From positions 3,906,001 to 3,970,000 of the forward strand of contig NZ_BAABIS010000001.1 in NCBI RefSeq assembly GCF_039542905.1: a stretch of 64,000 bases of DNA. Reading direction: 5' to 3'. Both the position numbers and the translations under genes were made by a program. The notes beneath the pieces are model-generated. The model worked only from the letters and a program-made list of their open reading frames with translations, made no database searches and was not told the origin of the DNA. This DNA is from Kitasatospora terrestris. GTDB lineage: Bacteria > Actinomycetota > Actinomycetes > Streptomycetales > Streptomycetaceae. This document shows positions 1-9,130 of this stretch, piece by piece (within the stretch, counting starts at the first letter, position 1; every line of letters starts with the position of its first letter).

Positions 1-102
1 GCAGCCGTCAGCGGTGAACGACGCGGCGAGCAGCGCCTCACGCAGCTTCGCCAGCCGGCTGGAGTCGAGAACGGGAGCGGGGGCAACGGGGCTACTGGTC
101 AC
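1..102 (-). CDS. N-terminus of probable SAM-dependent methyltransferase (partial)
   Basis: Only the first 34 codons are inside the window; the gene continues past position 1. The GTG at 102 is chosen because the ATG at 110 runs into a stop after three codons. After a short Pro/Val linker the peptide reads LDSSRLAKLREALLAASFTA, which resembles the N-terminal DUF7059 region of streptomycete N5-glutamine-type methyltransferases that I remember from just beside the bldG region. The family call rests on this short match and on synteny. Confidence 0.5.
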   Translation of the reverse strand, partial: MTSSPVAPAPVLDSSRLAKLREALLAASFTADGC

Positions 103-457
103 CCCGCCATTCTCCCCCCACCCGACCGCCCGACCACCCACCCCGCCGCGCCGCGCCGCTCCCCGCGGCGCTGGACGGTCCGGCCGTACGAGCAGCCGCT
201 TGCCCCTCCGACCCGCAGGCGCCCGATGGGCGCCGTGGACCGCGGACGGCCGCACGGAACGGGCTGGCCGTCGAAGCGGGCCGGCCGTCGAAGCGGCCGT
301 GGCAGGGATTCAGAGCCTCGGAAGCCCTCCCCCGGACCGGGCAGGCCGCCACGGCCACCAGGAGCGGCTCGGCAGTCGGCCTGCGAACCAGGTCCTGGGA
401 GCCAGCCGGCACCGACGTGGATGGCCGCACCGTCCGCCGGACGGCCCCTGCCCCGCG
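103..457. other. Intergenic region, no gene seen
   Basis: About 355 bases between the start of the methyltransferase gene and the end of the lipoprotein gene. It holds a 14-base direct repeat (ggccgtcgaagcgg at 266-279 and 283-296) and is otherwise featureless and GC-rich. It must carry the methyltransferase promoter, but no clear -10 could be assigned. Confidence 0.5.
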
Positions 458-1174
458 TCAGCCGGAGGCGCTGGCGCTCGCGCTCGGCTTCGCCGAACCG
501 GAGGCCGCCGGGGCCGCCCCGCCGGACTGCGCAGCCGACGGCGACGGGCCTGCGCCGGCGCTGGCTCCGGCACTCGCGTCCGCCCCGGTCCCGGTCCCGG
601 TCCCGGTCCCGGTCCCGGTCCCGGACGCCGCCGGCGCGCTGGCCTTGCAGCCGGGCTGCTTCTTGATCGCGTCACCCAGCGCACCGCTCTGCAGCTTCTG
701 CATCGCCTGCGTGGACTGCTGCGACAGCTGCTGCACCTGGTCACCCACACTCCGCAGACCGTCGGCGAACTTCGCCTGGTCCGCGGTGGGAAGCCCGTCC
801 AGCTTCTTCTGCGCCTCCTGGTAGCCCTGAGCAGCCTGCCGCAGCTCGCCGACGGCGTCCTGCTGCAGCTTTGCGCCGTCGTCGACCTTCGGCGCCCCGG
901 CCTTGTCCACGGCGTCGGCGAGCTGCTGGCTGCTCGCGCCGAGCGTGGCGAGACCGGCCGAGAGCCGCTTCTGCAGGTCGGCCGGGGCCTCGCCCGGTAT
1001 CACCTTGGTGCTGTCGGCGAGGGCCGCCCGGGACTTGGCGGTCGGGTCCTGCGCCGCGTCGCAGACGCTCTTCGCCCAGCCGTTCAGCTGCTCGGAGTCG
1101 TCGCCGCTGCACGCAACGGCGCCGAACGCGAGCAGCGCTCCGAGCGCGGAGACGGTCAGCAGTCGCTTGTTCAC
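458..1174 (-). CDS. Small secreted lipoprotein
   Basis: 238 residues. A lipoprotein signal peptide (MNKR, hydrophobic core, lipobox ending AVAC) places the lipidated Cys at residue 22, so the protein should be anchored outside the membrane. Residues 25-170 are Ala/Gln/Lys-rich and helical, with coiled-coil-like spacing (LQQDAVGELRQAAQGY). The last 60 residues are low complexity, with a run of Gly-Thr dipeptides followed by Ala/Ser/Gly, a likely wall-spanning tail. No catalytic motif is visible. It stands alone between the methyltransferase and the cyclophilin-like gene. Function unknown. Confidence 0.75.
   Translation of the reverse strand: MNKRLLTVSALGALLAFGAVACSGDDSEQLNGWAKSVCDAAQDPTAKSRAALADSTKVIPGEAPADLQKRLSAGLATLGASSQQLADAVDKAGAPKVDDGAKLQQDAVGELRQAAQGYQEAQKKLDGLPTADQAKFADGLRSVGDQVQQLSQQSTQAMQKLQSGALGDAIKKQPGCKASAPAASGTGTGTGTGTGTGADASAGASAGAGPSPSAAQSGGAAPAASGSAKPSASASASG
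584..632. repeat. Hexanucleotide repeat inside lipoprotein gene
   Basis: About eight tandem copies of ggtccc; on the minus strand each unit reads as Gly-Thr. The unit is two codons long, so copy-number change would keep the frame and alter only tail length. A degenerate run of the same hexamer occurs near 8050-8100 in tadB. Confidence 0.8.
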
Positions 1175-1330
1175 CGGAGGCCCCTTCGGTATCGGACGTC
1201 GACCAGCGAACCTACACGGCCGCCGCGGCGCGCCGCCCGGCAGCCGCCGGAACCCGTCCTGCTCCCCTGCTCAGCCGTGCCCGCGCTCCGCCCGGCTGCA
1301 CTTCGGCCCAAGGCCGGTCTCGGGTCGCTC

Positions 1331-1699
1331 TCAGGCGCGCTCGACCCTGATCGAGTCGCCGCTGCGGACCGTCCGCAGCACCTGCGGGTCCTGGTCCAGG
1401 GTGCCGAGCACGTTGCAGGCGCTGGCGAGCCGGCACTCACCGTCACGCGAGACGGGTGTGGGACCGAAGGGCAGCGCCAGGCTGTCGCCGTCCGTCCAGA
1501 ACGCGACCGTCCCGGGCTCGACCACCTGCTCGGCGTCCGGCTCCCGCTCGACGTTGATCGCGGTGTCGAAGTAGACCTCTTCGCCCCAGGTGTTGGCGCG
1601 CGAGGCGATCGGCAGCGCTGCCCAGAGCGCCTCGGCGGTGGGCGTCGACGGCAGTTCGGCAGTCGCCTGCCCGGCGGGCCACAGGATGCGTATCCGCAT
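1331..1699 (-). CDS. Cyclophilin-like fold protein
   Basis: 122 residues, about the usual size of the small cyclophilin-like (TM1367/DUF369-type) family. Typical features are the N-terminal strand MRIRILW, the stretch ALWAALPIASRANTWGEEVYF, and the later block VEPGTVAFW...LALPFGPTP. Family members share the cyclophilin barrel but are not established peptidyl-prolyl isomerases. It starts with ATG at 1699; the upstream 137 bases separate it from the anti-sigma gene on the same strand. Its role beside bldG is unknown. Confidence 0.7.
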   Translation of the reverse strand: MRIRILWPAGQATAELPSTPTAEALWAALPIASRANTWGEEVYFDTAINVEREPDAEQVVEPGTVAFWTDGDSLALPFGPTPVSRDGECRLASACNVLGTLDQDPQVLRTVRSGDSIRVERA

Positions 1700-1836
1700 G
1701 GGTTCCTCTTCCGTACCTCTCGAACCGAATCCGGTCGCGCCGAGAGCAGGGAACCGCCATATTCAACAATTTGTCAACCGGCAGGGGGTGGTCAACCCGG
1801 GAGTGTCGGCCCCGCCGGCGTCCGGTTCGGAGGGAC

Positions 1837-2277
1837 TCAGACCTCGACGGTGGCCGTCGACACCGGCCAGCTCATCCGGATCACGCCGCCGTCGGAACCC
1901 TTGCCGACCTCGACGTCCTCCACCAGCCCGGTGATCACCGCGAGCCCGAGCTCGTCGTCACCGCTGTCGCCGCCCCCGGCAGTGCCGCCGGCGCCGACAG
2001 CCGATACGCCGTCGGACCCGCCCCGAAGGCCGGCCTCGTCCTCGACCTCGATGAGGAAACGCTTCTCCTGCTCGATCAGCGCCACCCGGACAGCGCCGTC
2101 CGAACCACTGCGCCGGTGCAGACCGACCGCACGGGAACACGCCTCGCCCACGGCGAGCCGCACCTCGTCGAGCACCGACTCGTCCACCCCGGCGCGTCTG
2201 GCCACCGCGGCAGCCACCAGCCGGGCGGTGCGCACGTGCTCGGGAAGCGCGCTGAATCGAAGTTCGACGGTTGCCAT
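1837..2277 (-). CDS. Anti-sigma factor of the BldG locus (RsbW-like ATPase fold)
   Basis: 146 residues of the GHKL/RsbW serine-kinase anti-sigma family, corresponding by position to SCO3548. Visible landmarks are the N-box helix VRLAVGEACSRAV (with the usual metal-binding Asn not conserved), the strand FLIEVEDEAG, and the glycine-rich GLAVITGLVEDVEV. A Gly/Ser-rich insertion (about residues 86-108) lies in the ATP-lid region. The expected role is to hold a sigma factor until BldG, the antagonist encoded just upstream on the same strand, releases it. The gap from bldG is 182 bases and contains a hairpin. Confidence 0.85.
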   Translation of the reverse strand: MATVELRFSALPEHVRTARLVAAAVARRAGVDESVLDEVRLAVGEACSRAVGLHRRSGSDGAVRVALIEQEKRFLIEVEDEAGLRGGSDGVSAVGAGGTAGGGDSGDDELGLAVITGLVEDVEVGKGSDGGVIRMSWPVSTATVEV

Positions 2278-2426
2278 CTCTCCCCCTCCGGGGTTGCTCC
2301 CAGCCCGGCCCGGGAGTGGCGGCTCAGCGCGGACTCCTCGGGCGGCGAGGGCGATGCCTGGCCGTCCGCCCGGCGGGGCGCACGAAGCAACCCCGCCGGA
2401 CGCACGGCGAGTCAGGACGCGATCGA

Positions 2427-2457
2427 GCGATCGCGCGGTACGCGATCAGGCGATCGC
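2427..2457 (-). terminator. Hairpin between bldG and the anti-sigma gene
   Basis: Two copies of the palindrome gcgatcgc (2427-2434 and 2450-2457) can pair across a 15-base loop, immediately after the bldG stop codon. There is no U-tract, so it may be a leaky terminator or an RNA-processing site. That would fit the mono- and polycistronic bldG transcripts reported for S. coelicolor. Confidence 0.4.
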
Positions 2458-2459
2458 GG

Positions 2460-2801
2460 TCAGTCGGTCGCCGCGACGGCCTCGTCCACCGAGTTGTGGA
2501 TCGGGAACACCTTGGTCAGACCGGTGATCCGGAAGATCTTCAGGATGCACTCCTGGTTGCAGACCAGGCGCAGCGAACCCTCGTGCGCACGCACCCGCTT
2601 CAGGCCGCCAACCAGGACGCCCAGACCGGTCGAGTCGAGGAAGTCAACGCCCTCCATGTCGACAACCAGGTGGTAATTGCCCTCGTTGACGAGCTCAACA
2701 AGCTGCTCGCGCAGCTTGGGGGCGGTGTACACATCGATCTCGCCGCCAACCTCGACGACCGTGCGATCACCGACTGTACGGGTCGACAGGGACAGGTCCA
2801 C
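2460..2801 (-). CDS. bldG: Anti-sigma factor antagonist BldG
   Basis: 113 residues, near-identical from memory to S. coelicolor BldG. A STAS-domain anti-anti-sigma factor required for aerial growth and antibiotic production; phosphorylation controls partner binding. The phosphorylatable Ser is residue 57 in [13 protein letters not shown] chose the GTG at 2801 because the protein then begins [19 protein letters not shown] as in the orthologue, and GGAGG lies four bases upstream. The open frame extends further upstream but that part does not look coding. Partner gene: the anti-sigma factor downstream. Confidence 0.95.
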   Translation of the reverse strand: MDLSLSTRTVGDRTVVEVGGEIDVYTAPKLREQLVELVNEGNYHLVVDMEGVDFLDSTGLGVLVGGLKRVRAHEGSLRLVCNQECILKIFRITGLTKVFPIHNSVDEAVAATD

Positions 2802-3024
2802 GGAACCTCCAGCACCTTGCCTTGCTACGTCATTGCGATCATCGGCCAGGCGGCCGCCACCGCGCTGGTCGCAGTGCCTGGGCGCGGCAAACCGGCAGGT
2901 CGGAGGCCCCAGCAATGCGACCCTCGGCCATGCGGCCGTCACGGGCTCATTCAACCACCTGCGACCATGCCCGCACGATGGCTTAGGGCGATTCTCCGTC
3001 ACGCCGGTGACACACTGGGTCCTC
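2802..3024. promoter_or_regulatory. Divergent promoter region bldG / helicase
   Basis: 223 bases between the two divergent starts; it must contain the promoters of bldG (leftward) and of the helicase (rightward). For the helicase a candidate -10, cacact at 3011-3016, ends eight bases before the ATG, which would give a leaderless transcript. No confident bldG promoter could be picked by eye. Confidence 0.45.
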
Positions 3025-5652
3025 ATGCCACCCCGTCACCAACCGCCCGAGGCCTTGCTCGAGACCCTGTCCACCGAGCGCGGACGGTCCGACCGCCTCA
3101 CCCATACGGAGCATCTGCCCGCCCGGGAGGCCCGCTACGCGCCTTGGCCGACGGCAATCCGGACCGAGATCGTCGCGGCCGCCGCAGGGCTCGGGGTCGG
3201 GCTGCCGTGGGCGCACCAGGCCGAGGCGATGGATCTGGCCAAAAACGGACAAAGTGTGGTGATTGCCACAGGGACCGCCTCGGGCAAGTCGCTCGGCTAC
3301 CTGGCCCCGGTGCTGAGCGACCTCCTGGACGGGACCGAGGCGCCCAACGGGCGGGGCGCGACCGCGCTGTACCTGGCGCCGACCAAGGCGCTCGCCGCCG
3401 ACCAGCGCCGACGGGCCGCCGAACTCGTCCCGCCCCGGGTCCGGGTCGCCCTGTACGACGGCGACACCCCGCCGGAGGAACGCGAGTGGGTCCGCCAGTA
3501 CGCCTCGTACGTGCTGACCAACCCGGACATGCTGCACCGGGGGATCCTGCCCGCCCATCCACGCTGGTCCACCTTCCTGAAGGCGCTGAAGTACGTCGTC
3601 GTGGACGAGTGCCACAGCTACCGGGGGGTCTTCGGCTCGCACGTCGCCCAGGTATTGCGTCGCCTGCGCCGGCTCGCCGCCCGCTACGGCGCGTCGCCCA
3701 CCTTCCTGCTCGCCTCGGCCACCACGGCCGAGCCCGCCGTCACCGCCCGTCGGCTGACCGGCGTGCCCGCGACCGCCGTCACCGACGACGCCTCCCCGCG
3801 CGGGCCGATGGTCTTCGCCCTCTGGGAGCCGCCGCTCACCGAGAACGTCGGCGAGCACGGCGCCCCGGTCCGGCGCACGGCCACCGCCGAGGCCGGGTAC
3901 CTGCTCACCGACCTGGTCGGGGCCGGCACCCGCACCGTGGTCTTCGTCCGGTCCCGCCGGGCCGCCGAACTGGTCGCCCTCCAGGCGCAGGACCAGCTCG
4001 GCTCCCCGCTCGCCGCCCGGGTCGCCGCGTACCGGGGCGGCTATCTGGCCGAGGAACGCCGCGCCCTGGAGCGCGAGCTCCACTCCGGGCGACTGCTGGG
4101 GCTCGCCTCCACCTCCGCCCTCGAACTCGGCGTGGACGTCTCCGGCCTGGACGCCGTCCTGCTGGCCGGGTACCCCGGCACCCGGGCGTCGCTGTGGCAG
4201 CAGGCCGGCCGGGCCGGCCGCGAGGCCCAAGGCGCCCTCGCCGTCCTGATCGCCCGGGACGACCCGCTGGACACCTACCTGGTCCACCACCCCGAGGCGC
4301 TGTTCGCCAACCCGGTCGAGGCCACCGTGCTGGACCCGGACAACCCGCACGTCCTCGCCCCACACCTGTGCGCCGCCGCCGCGGAGCTCCCGCTCACCGA
4401 CTCCGACCTCGAGCTCTTCGGCCCGTCCACCGCCCAGCTGCTGCCGGTGCTGGAGCGGCGCGGCCTGCTGCGCCGCCGACCGGACGGCTCCTGGTACTGG
4501 ACCCGCCGCGAACGCGCCGCGGACCGCGTCGACCTGCGGGGCAGCGGCGGCAGCCCGGTGCAGATCGTCGAGGCGGACACCGGACGGCTGCTCGGCACCG
4601 TCGACGCCGCGGCCTCCCACACCACGGTGCACACCGGCGCCGTCCACCTCCATCAGGGCCGCACCTACCTGGTCCGCGACCTCGACCTGGACGCGTCGGT
4701 CGCCCTGGTCGCCCTCGCAGACCCGCCGTACACCACCTCCGCCCGGGACATCACCTCGATCTCCGTCCTCTCCACCGACACCACCGAGGAGTGGGGCGAG
4801 GCCACGCTCAGCTTCGGCTCGGTGGAGGTGGTCAACCAGGTCGTCGGGTACCTCCGGAAACGGATCGCGACCGGCGAGATCCTCGGCGAGAGCAAGCTCG
4901 ACCTGCCACCCCGGACCCTGCGTACCCGGGCCGTCTGGTGGTCCGTCACCGAGGACCAACTGCTCGACGCCGACATCCCGCTCGACCTGCTCCCCGGTGC
5001 CGCCCACGCCGCCGAGCACGCCTTGATCGGCCTGCTTCCGCTCTTCGCCACCTGCGACCGCTGGGACATCGGCGGTGTGTCCGTTCCCCTCCACCCGGAC
5101 ACAGGCTTGCCCACGGTCTTCGTGTACGACGGCCACTCGGGCGGTGCGGGCTTCGCCGAGCGGGGCTTCCGCCGCGCGGTGGAGTGGCTCACCGCGACCC
5201 GCGACGCGATCAGCGCCTGCGAGTGCGAGCGGGGCTGCCCGTCCTGCGTCCAGTCGCCCAAGTGCGGCAACGGGAACGACCCGCTCGACAAGGCCGCGGC
5301 CGTACGGCTGCTCGACATCCTGCTCGCCGGTGCTCCGCGCCCGCAGGGGCCACCGAGCGGGGCGAAGGCCCGGAACGGGCAGGACACGGGCGCGAACGAC
5401 GCTCCGGACGAGGATCACGCGCGGGACGCGGGCGACGCTCCGGACCCCAGCGATGCTCGGGGCGGGAGCGACGATCCGGACCGCAGCGGAACTCGGGGCG
5501 GGAGCGACGATCCGGACCGCAGTGGGGCTCCGGACCGCAGCGGGGATGCCGTCGGCACCGGCGAATCCGGCGGGGCCGGCGCTGCCCCCGCAGCCCCTGG
5601 TACCGATGCAGGGCCCGCAGCGCCGGACCCTGCGGGTCCGGGCACCGGCTGA
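3025..5652 (+). CDS. DEAD/DEAH-box helicase of the MrfA/YprA type with DUF1998 domain
   Basis: 876 residues. Walker [10 protein letters not shown] lies at residues 81-89, the Walker B-type box [11 protein letters not shown] near 190, and the C-terminal RecA domain has [21 protein letters not shown] and QQAGRAGRE. The DUF1998 region ends with four clustered cysteines ([10 protein letters not shown]...KCG, about 732-748) that bind metal in MrfA, the B. subtilis mitomycin-repair helicase. A DNA-repair role is therefore likely. The last ~95 residues are an Asp/Pro/Gly/Ser tail with repeats of [10 protein letters not shown]. The start is ATG 3025; GTG 3007 is also possible. Convergent with the tad operon. 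Confidence 0.85.
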   Translation: MPPRHQPPEALLETLSTERGRSDRLTHTEHLPAREARYAPWPTAIRTEIVAAAAGLGVGLPWAHQAEAMDLAKNGQSVVIATGTASGKSLGYLAPVLSDLLDGTEAPNGRGATALYLAPTKALAADQRRRAAELVPPRVRVALYDGDTPPEEREWVRQYASYVLTNPDMLHRGILPAHPRWSTFLKALKYVVVDECHSYRGVFGSHVAQVLRRLRRLAARYGASPTFLLASATTAEPAVTARRLTGVPATAVTDDASPRGPMVFALWEPPLTENVGEHGAPVRRTATAEAGYLLTDLVGAGTRTVVFVRSRRAAELVALQAQDQLGSPLAARVAAYRGGYLAEERRALERELHSGRLLGLASTSALELGVDVSGLDAVLLAGYPGTRASLWQQAGRAGREAQGALAVLIARDDPLDTYLVHHPEALFANPVEATVLDPDNPHVLAPHLCAAAAELPLTDSDLELFGPSTAQLLPVLERRGLLRRRPDGSWYWTRRERAADRVDLRGSGGSPVQIVEADTGRLLGTVDAAASHTTVHTGAVHLHQGRTYLVRDLDLDASVALVALADPPYTTSARDITSISVLSTDTTEEWGEATLSFGSVEVVNQVVGYLRKRIATGEILGESKLDLPPRTLRTRAVWWSVTEDQLLDADIPLDLLPGAAHAAEHALIGLLPLFATCDRWDIGGVSVPLHPDTGLPTVFVYDGHSGGAGFAERGFRRAVEWLTATRDAISACECERGCPSCVQSPKCGNGNDPLDKAAAVRLLDILLAGAPRPQGPPSGAKARNGQDTGANDAPDEDHARDAGDAPDPSDARGGSDDPDRSGTRGGSDDPDRSGAPDRSGDAVGTGESGGAGAAPAAPGTDAGPAAPDPAGPGTG
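5455..5560. repeat. Tandem repeats coding the helicase tail
   Basis: Imperfect repeats built on gggagcgacgatccggaccgc encode [10 protein letters not shown] units in the helicase C-terminus. They sit opposite the open antisense frame that continues the tadE-like gene. Confidence 0.65.
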
Positions 5653-6108
5653 TCGACGCCCGGCCGGCTGCCGGCCCAGCGGCGTGGGGGCATCGGCGGC
5701 GCCGACCGCAGCGAGGTCGTCGGTGCCCCAGCTCCACACCGGACCGGCGCGGGAGCGGGCCTCGGCCGGGCCGACGGGCACGGGCAGCCCGTCGATCGGG
5801 ATCCGGACGACCACCTCCACCATGTCCGCTCCCGGCACGGGCATGCACGAGACCAGGTCGGCCCGCTGCTCGCGGACCAGCGCGGCGGCCCGTGAGCAGC
5901 CACCGTCCGGGTCCAGCAGCAGCCGGTCGGCCGCCGCCAGGGCGGCCAGGTCGGCGACGGCCTCAGCCCGGTGCCGTGCAGCGACGATCGTGCCCAGCAT
6001 CAGGCTCACCAGGAACACCAGGCAGCCCAACATCCCGAGCGCCACCAGCCAGATCGTCGCCGAACCGCGGTCGGCCGCCTGGCCGTCCCACCTCTGCCGC
6101 ATCCCCAT
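5653..6108 (-). CDS. TadE-like protein of the helicase/secretion neighbourhood; 3' end undefined
   Basis: The last gene of the tad operon, resembling Rv3654c and SCO3551. ATG at 6108 overlaps the tadE stop (TGATG), and GTG 6111 is an alternative behind GGAGG. A basic segment is followed by the hydrophobic helix SATIWLVALGMLGCLVFLVS, then RHRAEAVADLAALAAADR, the family signature, and one Cys pair. Family members normally end shortly after the ARSRAGP segment (around position 5735). Here no stop follows: the frame stays open to 2983, antisense to the whole helicase. The lower boundary given is arbitrary (end of the helicase gene). Confidence 0.6.
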
Positions 6109-6608
6109 CACCCCACCTCCGACGCCTCGGCGCCGACGACGTCCTCCCGGGCTGCCACCGCCGAGGCACTGAGTCGGACCGACAAGGCCGTCCCGAGCCG
6201 CCCCGGCCCCGGGCAGGGCGCCTCGACCGTCACCCGGACCGTCTCGGCCGCCTGCTCGACCCGGACCTCCGCCCCGGCCGGGGCGGCGGCCAGCGCCACG
6301 GACACCGCGTCCGTGTCGCCGCGGGCCGCCGCACGCGCCCCCACCCGGGCGGCGTCCACGCACCGGATCTGGGCCGCCGCGGCCACGATCGCCCAGATCA
6401 ACATCGCGGCCAACAGCACCAGGGCCGGAAGCGCCACCGCGGTCTCCGCAGTGACCATTCCCGCGTCCCGCCGACCGCCGCTCCACCGCCAGCGCCCGGC
6501 GGGACGCCGGCGGGCGGAGCGGCGGGCGGAGCGGCGGGCGGCGCCTTGGCCGGCGAGGCCGTGACGGACCGGGCAGCGACGGGAACCCGCCGACCGCTCA
6601 GACCGCAT
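6108..6608 (-). CDS. TadE-family pseudopilin/pilus assembly protein
   Basis: The core reads DAGMVTAETAVALPALVLLAAMLIWAIV, the classic TadE N-terminal helix with its conserved Glu, followed by ~95 periplasmic-side residues. I take the ATG at 6608, which overlaps the end of the DUF4244 gene by 11 bases and adds a 50-residue Arg-rich leader. ATG 6458 (MVTAETA) would give a minimal 116-residue protein. Part of the coupled tad operon; the product is expected to form or cap a Tad/Flp-type fibre. Homologue of Rv3655c by position. Confidence 0.75.
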   Translation of the reverse strand: MRSERSAGSRRCPVRHGLAGQGAARRSARRSARRRPAGRWRWSGGRRDAGMVTAETAVALPALVLLAAMLIWAIVAAAAQIRCVDAARVGARAAARGDTDAVSVALAAAPAGAEVRVEQAAETVRVTVEAPCPGPGRLGTALSVRLSASAVAAREDVVGAEASEVG

Positions 6609-6846
6609 GGAGCGCCCGGTCGAGCAGCTCGGACACGGCACCCGAGACCGTCCCGCTGGTCACCACGCGGTACAGCACGGCGGCGAACGCGCACGCCGCG
6701 ACCGTGCCGATGGCGTACTCCGCGGTGGTCATCCCGGCATCCCGGCCGCTCCCCCGCCATCGTGCCGTTCTGGCACCCAACCAGCGACGACTGTGACGCA
6801 GGAGGACACGGACCGGACCTGCCTCAGAACTCCGGACGGGAACCAT
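6598..6846 (-). CDS. DUF4244 Flp-pilin-like small protein
   Basis: 82 residues, matching the small DUF4244 family found between tadC and tadE in actinobacteria (Rv3656c position). An Arg-rich leader ends in GSGRDAGMTTAEYAIG, then a single hydrophobic helix and a short tail. The TTAEYAIG box resembles the prepilin-processing and Glu-containing segment of Flp pilins, so this is the likely major pilin. The ATG at 6846 has GGAG ten bases upstream. The 47-base gap to tadC is the largest inside the operon. Confidence 0.8.
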   Translation of the reverse strand: MVPVRSSEAGPVRVLLRHSRRWLGARTARWRGSGRDAGMTTAEYAIGTVAACAFAAVLYRVVTSGTVSGAVSELLDRALHAV

Positions 6847-6893
6847 GGCACACCAACTCCTCAGGCAATGCGGATGCGGATTCGGGGGTGGTA

Positions 6894-7778
6894 CTAGATG
6901 CGGTGGGCGAAGCCGCTGGTCAGCCCCATCACCACCGGTGCGACTCCGACCAGGACGAAGGCCGGGAGGAAGCAGAGACCCAGTGGTGCGGTCGCGAGCA
7001 CTCCGGCCCGGCGCACCCGGGCGTGGGCCGCCCGGACGGCCGTCGCCCGCTGCGCCTGGGCCAGCCCTGCCAGCGCGGCTGCCGGTGGGGCGCCGCTGAG
7101 GGTGGTCCGGACGAGGCACTGGGCAAGCGGGCCGAGCGGCGGACAGCCGACCGCCATTTCTTCCCAGCAACTCTCCGGCGCAGCGCCGAGCGAGAGTTGG
7201 GCGGCCGCAGCGGCGAGCCGATCCCGCATCGGGGGTTCGACGCTCTCCGCCACCGCTGCGGCCGCGAGTGCCGGGGCGGAGCAGGAGCCGAGGCAGGCGG
7301 CCAGCAGATCGGCCGTCAGGGGGAGCTGTCGTACCAGCAGTTCGTGTTCCTCGGCCGCACGCCGTGCCGCCGGTGAGCGCAGTCTCGGCACGAGTCGGCG
7401 GGCCCCGAGGCCGACCAGTAGGCCGACGGCCGCCCCGGTCACCCCACCGACCACCGCCATCACGCCAAGGGCGACCAGCCAGGGCAGGCACTGCTCCGGC
7501 GACAACCATCGAGGCCGCCGCGGACGCCACCGGCTCCCGCGAGGTGACCTCCCCCGCGCCGACAGGCACCCGGGCACCCGGCGCCGGACCTCCCGCCGCC
7601 GTGCCGCGCGAAGTGCCCCGGACGTGGCGCCCGCGACCAGGGCCAGCCCACCGAGCGCCGCCGCCCGGCCGGCCGACGGAGCTCCCCCGGTCAACGCCGC
7701 TCCACCGACCGGCCCCAGGCCGCCGACCAGTTCCAGTCCGCCGGCCAGCACCGGCGGCCCCGTCAGCATCACGTCCAC
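6894..7778 (-). CDS. TadC-like type II secretion F-domain membrane protein
   Basis: 294 residues. Several hydrophobic segments flank a cytoplasmic F domain (LPLTADLLAACLGSCSAPALA, LGAAPESCWEEMA), ending with a C-terminal membrane helix. It should form the inner-membrane platform with TadB. The GTG at 7778 is chosen because GGGGAGG lies six bases upstream; the ATG at 7769, which overlaps the tadB stop as TGATG, is the alternative. Homologue of Rv3657c by operon order. Confidence 0.8.
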   Translation of the reverse strand: MDVMLTGPPVLAGGLELVGGLGPVGGAALTGGAPSAGRAAALGGLALVAGATSGALRAARRREVRRRVPGCLSARGRSPRGSRWRPRRPRWLSPEQCLPWLVALGVMAVVGGVTGAAVGLLVGLGARRLVPRLRSPAARRAAEEHELLVRQLPLTADLLAACLGSCSAPALAAAAVAESVEPPMRDRLAAAAAQLSLGAAPESCWEEMAVGCPPLGPLAQCLVRTTLSGAPPAAALAGLAQAQRATAVRAAHARVRRAGVLATAPLGLCFLPAFVLVGVAPVVMGLTSGFAHRI

Positions 7779-9130
7779 GCCGCCCTCCCCGCACTCCCGC
7801 TCCGTCCGTGCACCGGCCGCCGCCACCAGGGCGACGCACGGCCTGCCCGACTGCGCCCGTCCGTCCGCCCGGTCGCCGGCGGCCGGGCCCCGAGCAGCAC
7901 ATCCGCACGCACTCCGACCCGTCGGCGGACGGGCTGGCGCCCGCCGCTCGACAACCCGCTGCCGTCTGCGGTGCGCACCCGGGACAGGCCGCACCCGACG
8001 GCATCGGTCCCTCTCCGCGACGGCGAGACCGACATCTCGGCCCGCCCACGGTCCCGGTCCCGGTCACAGTCCCCGTTCCGGTCCCCGCCCCGGTCCCGAG
8101 TCGGCAGCGGCGTCGGCGGGGCCTCCGCCGCCCGCACGATCCGGGCCGTCCACACCAGCCCGGCCGCCTCGAACAGCACCCCGCCCGTGAGGCAGAGCAG
8201 CCCGGCGGGCGTGTGCAGCAGGATGCGGACCGGTCCGGCACCGAGTGCCGCGCCGAGGCACATCCCGATCACGGGCAGGGCCGCGAGCACCGCAGTGGTC
8301 GTCCGCGGCCCGGCGAGCTCTCCGCAGATCTCCTCGGTCAACGCGCGCTCGACTCGCAGGGCTTCGGCGACCTGTTCAAGACCCACCGCGAGACCACTGC
8401 CGCTCTCCGCGCTGACCTGCCAGCAGGCGGCGAGCGCGGCGGCGCCGCGTCCACCCGGGCGCTCGGCCACCAGGCGCAGCGCTGCAGGGACGTCACCGCC
8501 GTAGCGACCGGCCGCGAGCCGTGCGGCCGGCTCCCGGCCGAGCGTCCGCACCAGGGACGGCCCGGCCCGGGACGTGACCGTGTGCAGGGCCTGCTCGGGT
8601 GTGGCGCCGCTCCGCAGTTCGGCCGCGAGCCCGGCGCAGAGGTCGATCACCGCGGCGGCACGACGCCTCGCCTCCGCAGCCCGCCGCCGTCCCCGAACGA
8701 ACCGGTGCAACGGGAACACCGCCAGCGCGGCTCCCAGGACCGGCACCGGAGAGTCCGCCCATCGGGCCAGCAGCAGCCCGACGGGCAGCAGCAGGAGCTC
8801 CGGCACCAGCCACACCGGCCGGAGCCCAGTCGGCCACCTCCGCACCTGCCGGAGCAGCCGGCCACCGGGCCCCGCGGCGCCGAACCACCAGGCACCGGAC
8901 GGCGCCGCACCCGAGCCGTCGCCCGGCGCTTTGCCCGACGACCCACCAGGCCCCACGCCCGACACCGCGACAGGCCCCCCGCTCGGTGCCGCGAGGATGC
9001 CTCCCGTCCCGATCAACGTCCGTGCTCTGCGGGCCCGGCTCCAACGCGGCCACAGGGCCGCGCCGCATCCCGCCGCCGCGGCGGCGACCGGTGGCAGCCA
9101 CGGCTCGCCCAACACCGGCACCCAGGTCAT
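7769..9130 (-). CDS. TadB-like type II secretion F-domain membrane protein
   Basis: 453 residues; the recognisable F-domain part (VIDLCAGLAAELRSGATPEQAL to the last membrane helix) occupies about the first 340. The start ATG 9130 overlaps the micro-ORF stop as ATGA. After the last membrane segment the frame runs on for ~110 residues of Arg/Asp/Gly low complexity, partly coded by degenerate ggtccc-type repeats, so the protein is far longer than the usual ~300. Partner of TadC in the platform. Confidence 0.75.
   Translation of the reverse strand: MTWVPVLGEPWLPPVAAAAAGCGAALWPRWSRARRARTLIGTGGILAAPSGGPVAVSGVGPGGSSGKAPGDGSGAAPSGAWWFGAAGPGGRLLRQVRRWPTGLRPVWLVPELLLLPVGLLLARWADSPVPVLGAALAVFPLHRFVRGRRRAAEARRRAAAVIDLCAGLAAELRSGATPEQALHTVTSRAGPSLVRTLGREPAARLAAGRYGGDVPAALRLVAERPGGRGAAALAACWQVSAESGSGLAVGLEQVAEALRVERALTEEICGELAGPRTTTAVLAALPVIGMCLGAALGAGPVRILLHTPAGLLCLTGGVLFEAAGLVWTARIVRAAEAPPTPLPTRDRGGDRNGDCDRDRDRGRAEMSVSPSRRGTDAVGCGLSRVRTADGSGLSSGGRQPVRRRVGVRADVLLGARPPATGRTDGRSRAGRASPWWRRPVHGRSGSAGRAAWT

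Noticed and set aside
2271..7376. A 1,700-codon open frame on the plus strand
   Set aside because: It overlaps bldG, the helicase and four tad genes in the wrong frame; its translation is Arg/Pro/Gly-rich with no family motif. High GC keeps shadow frames open.
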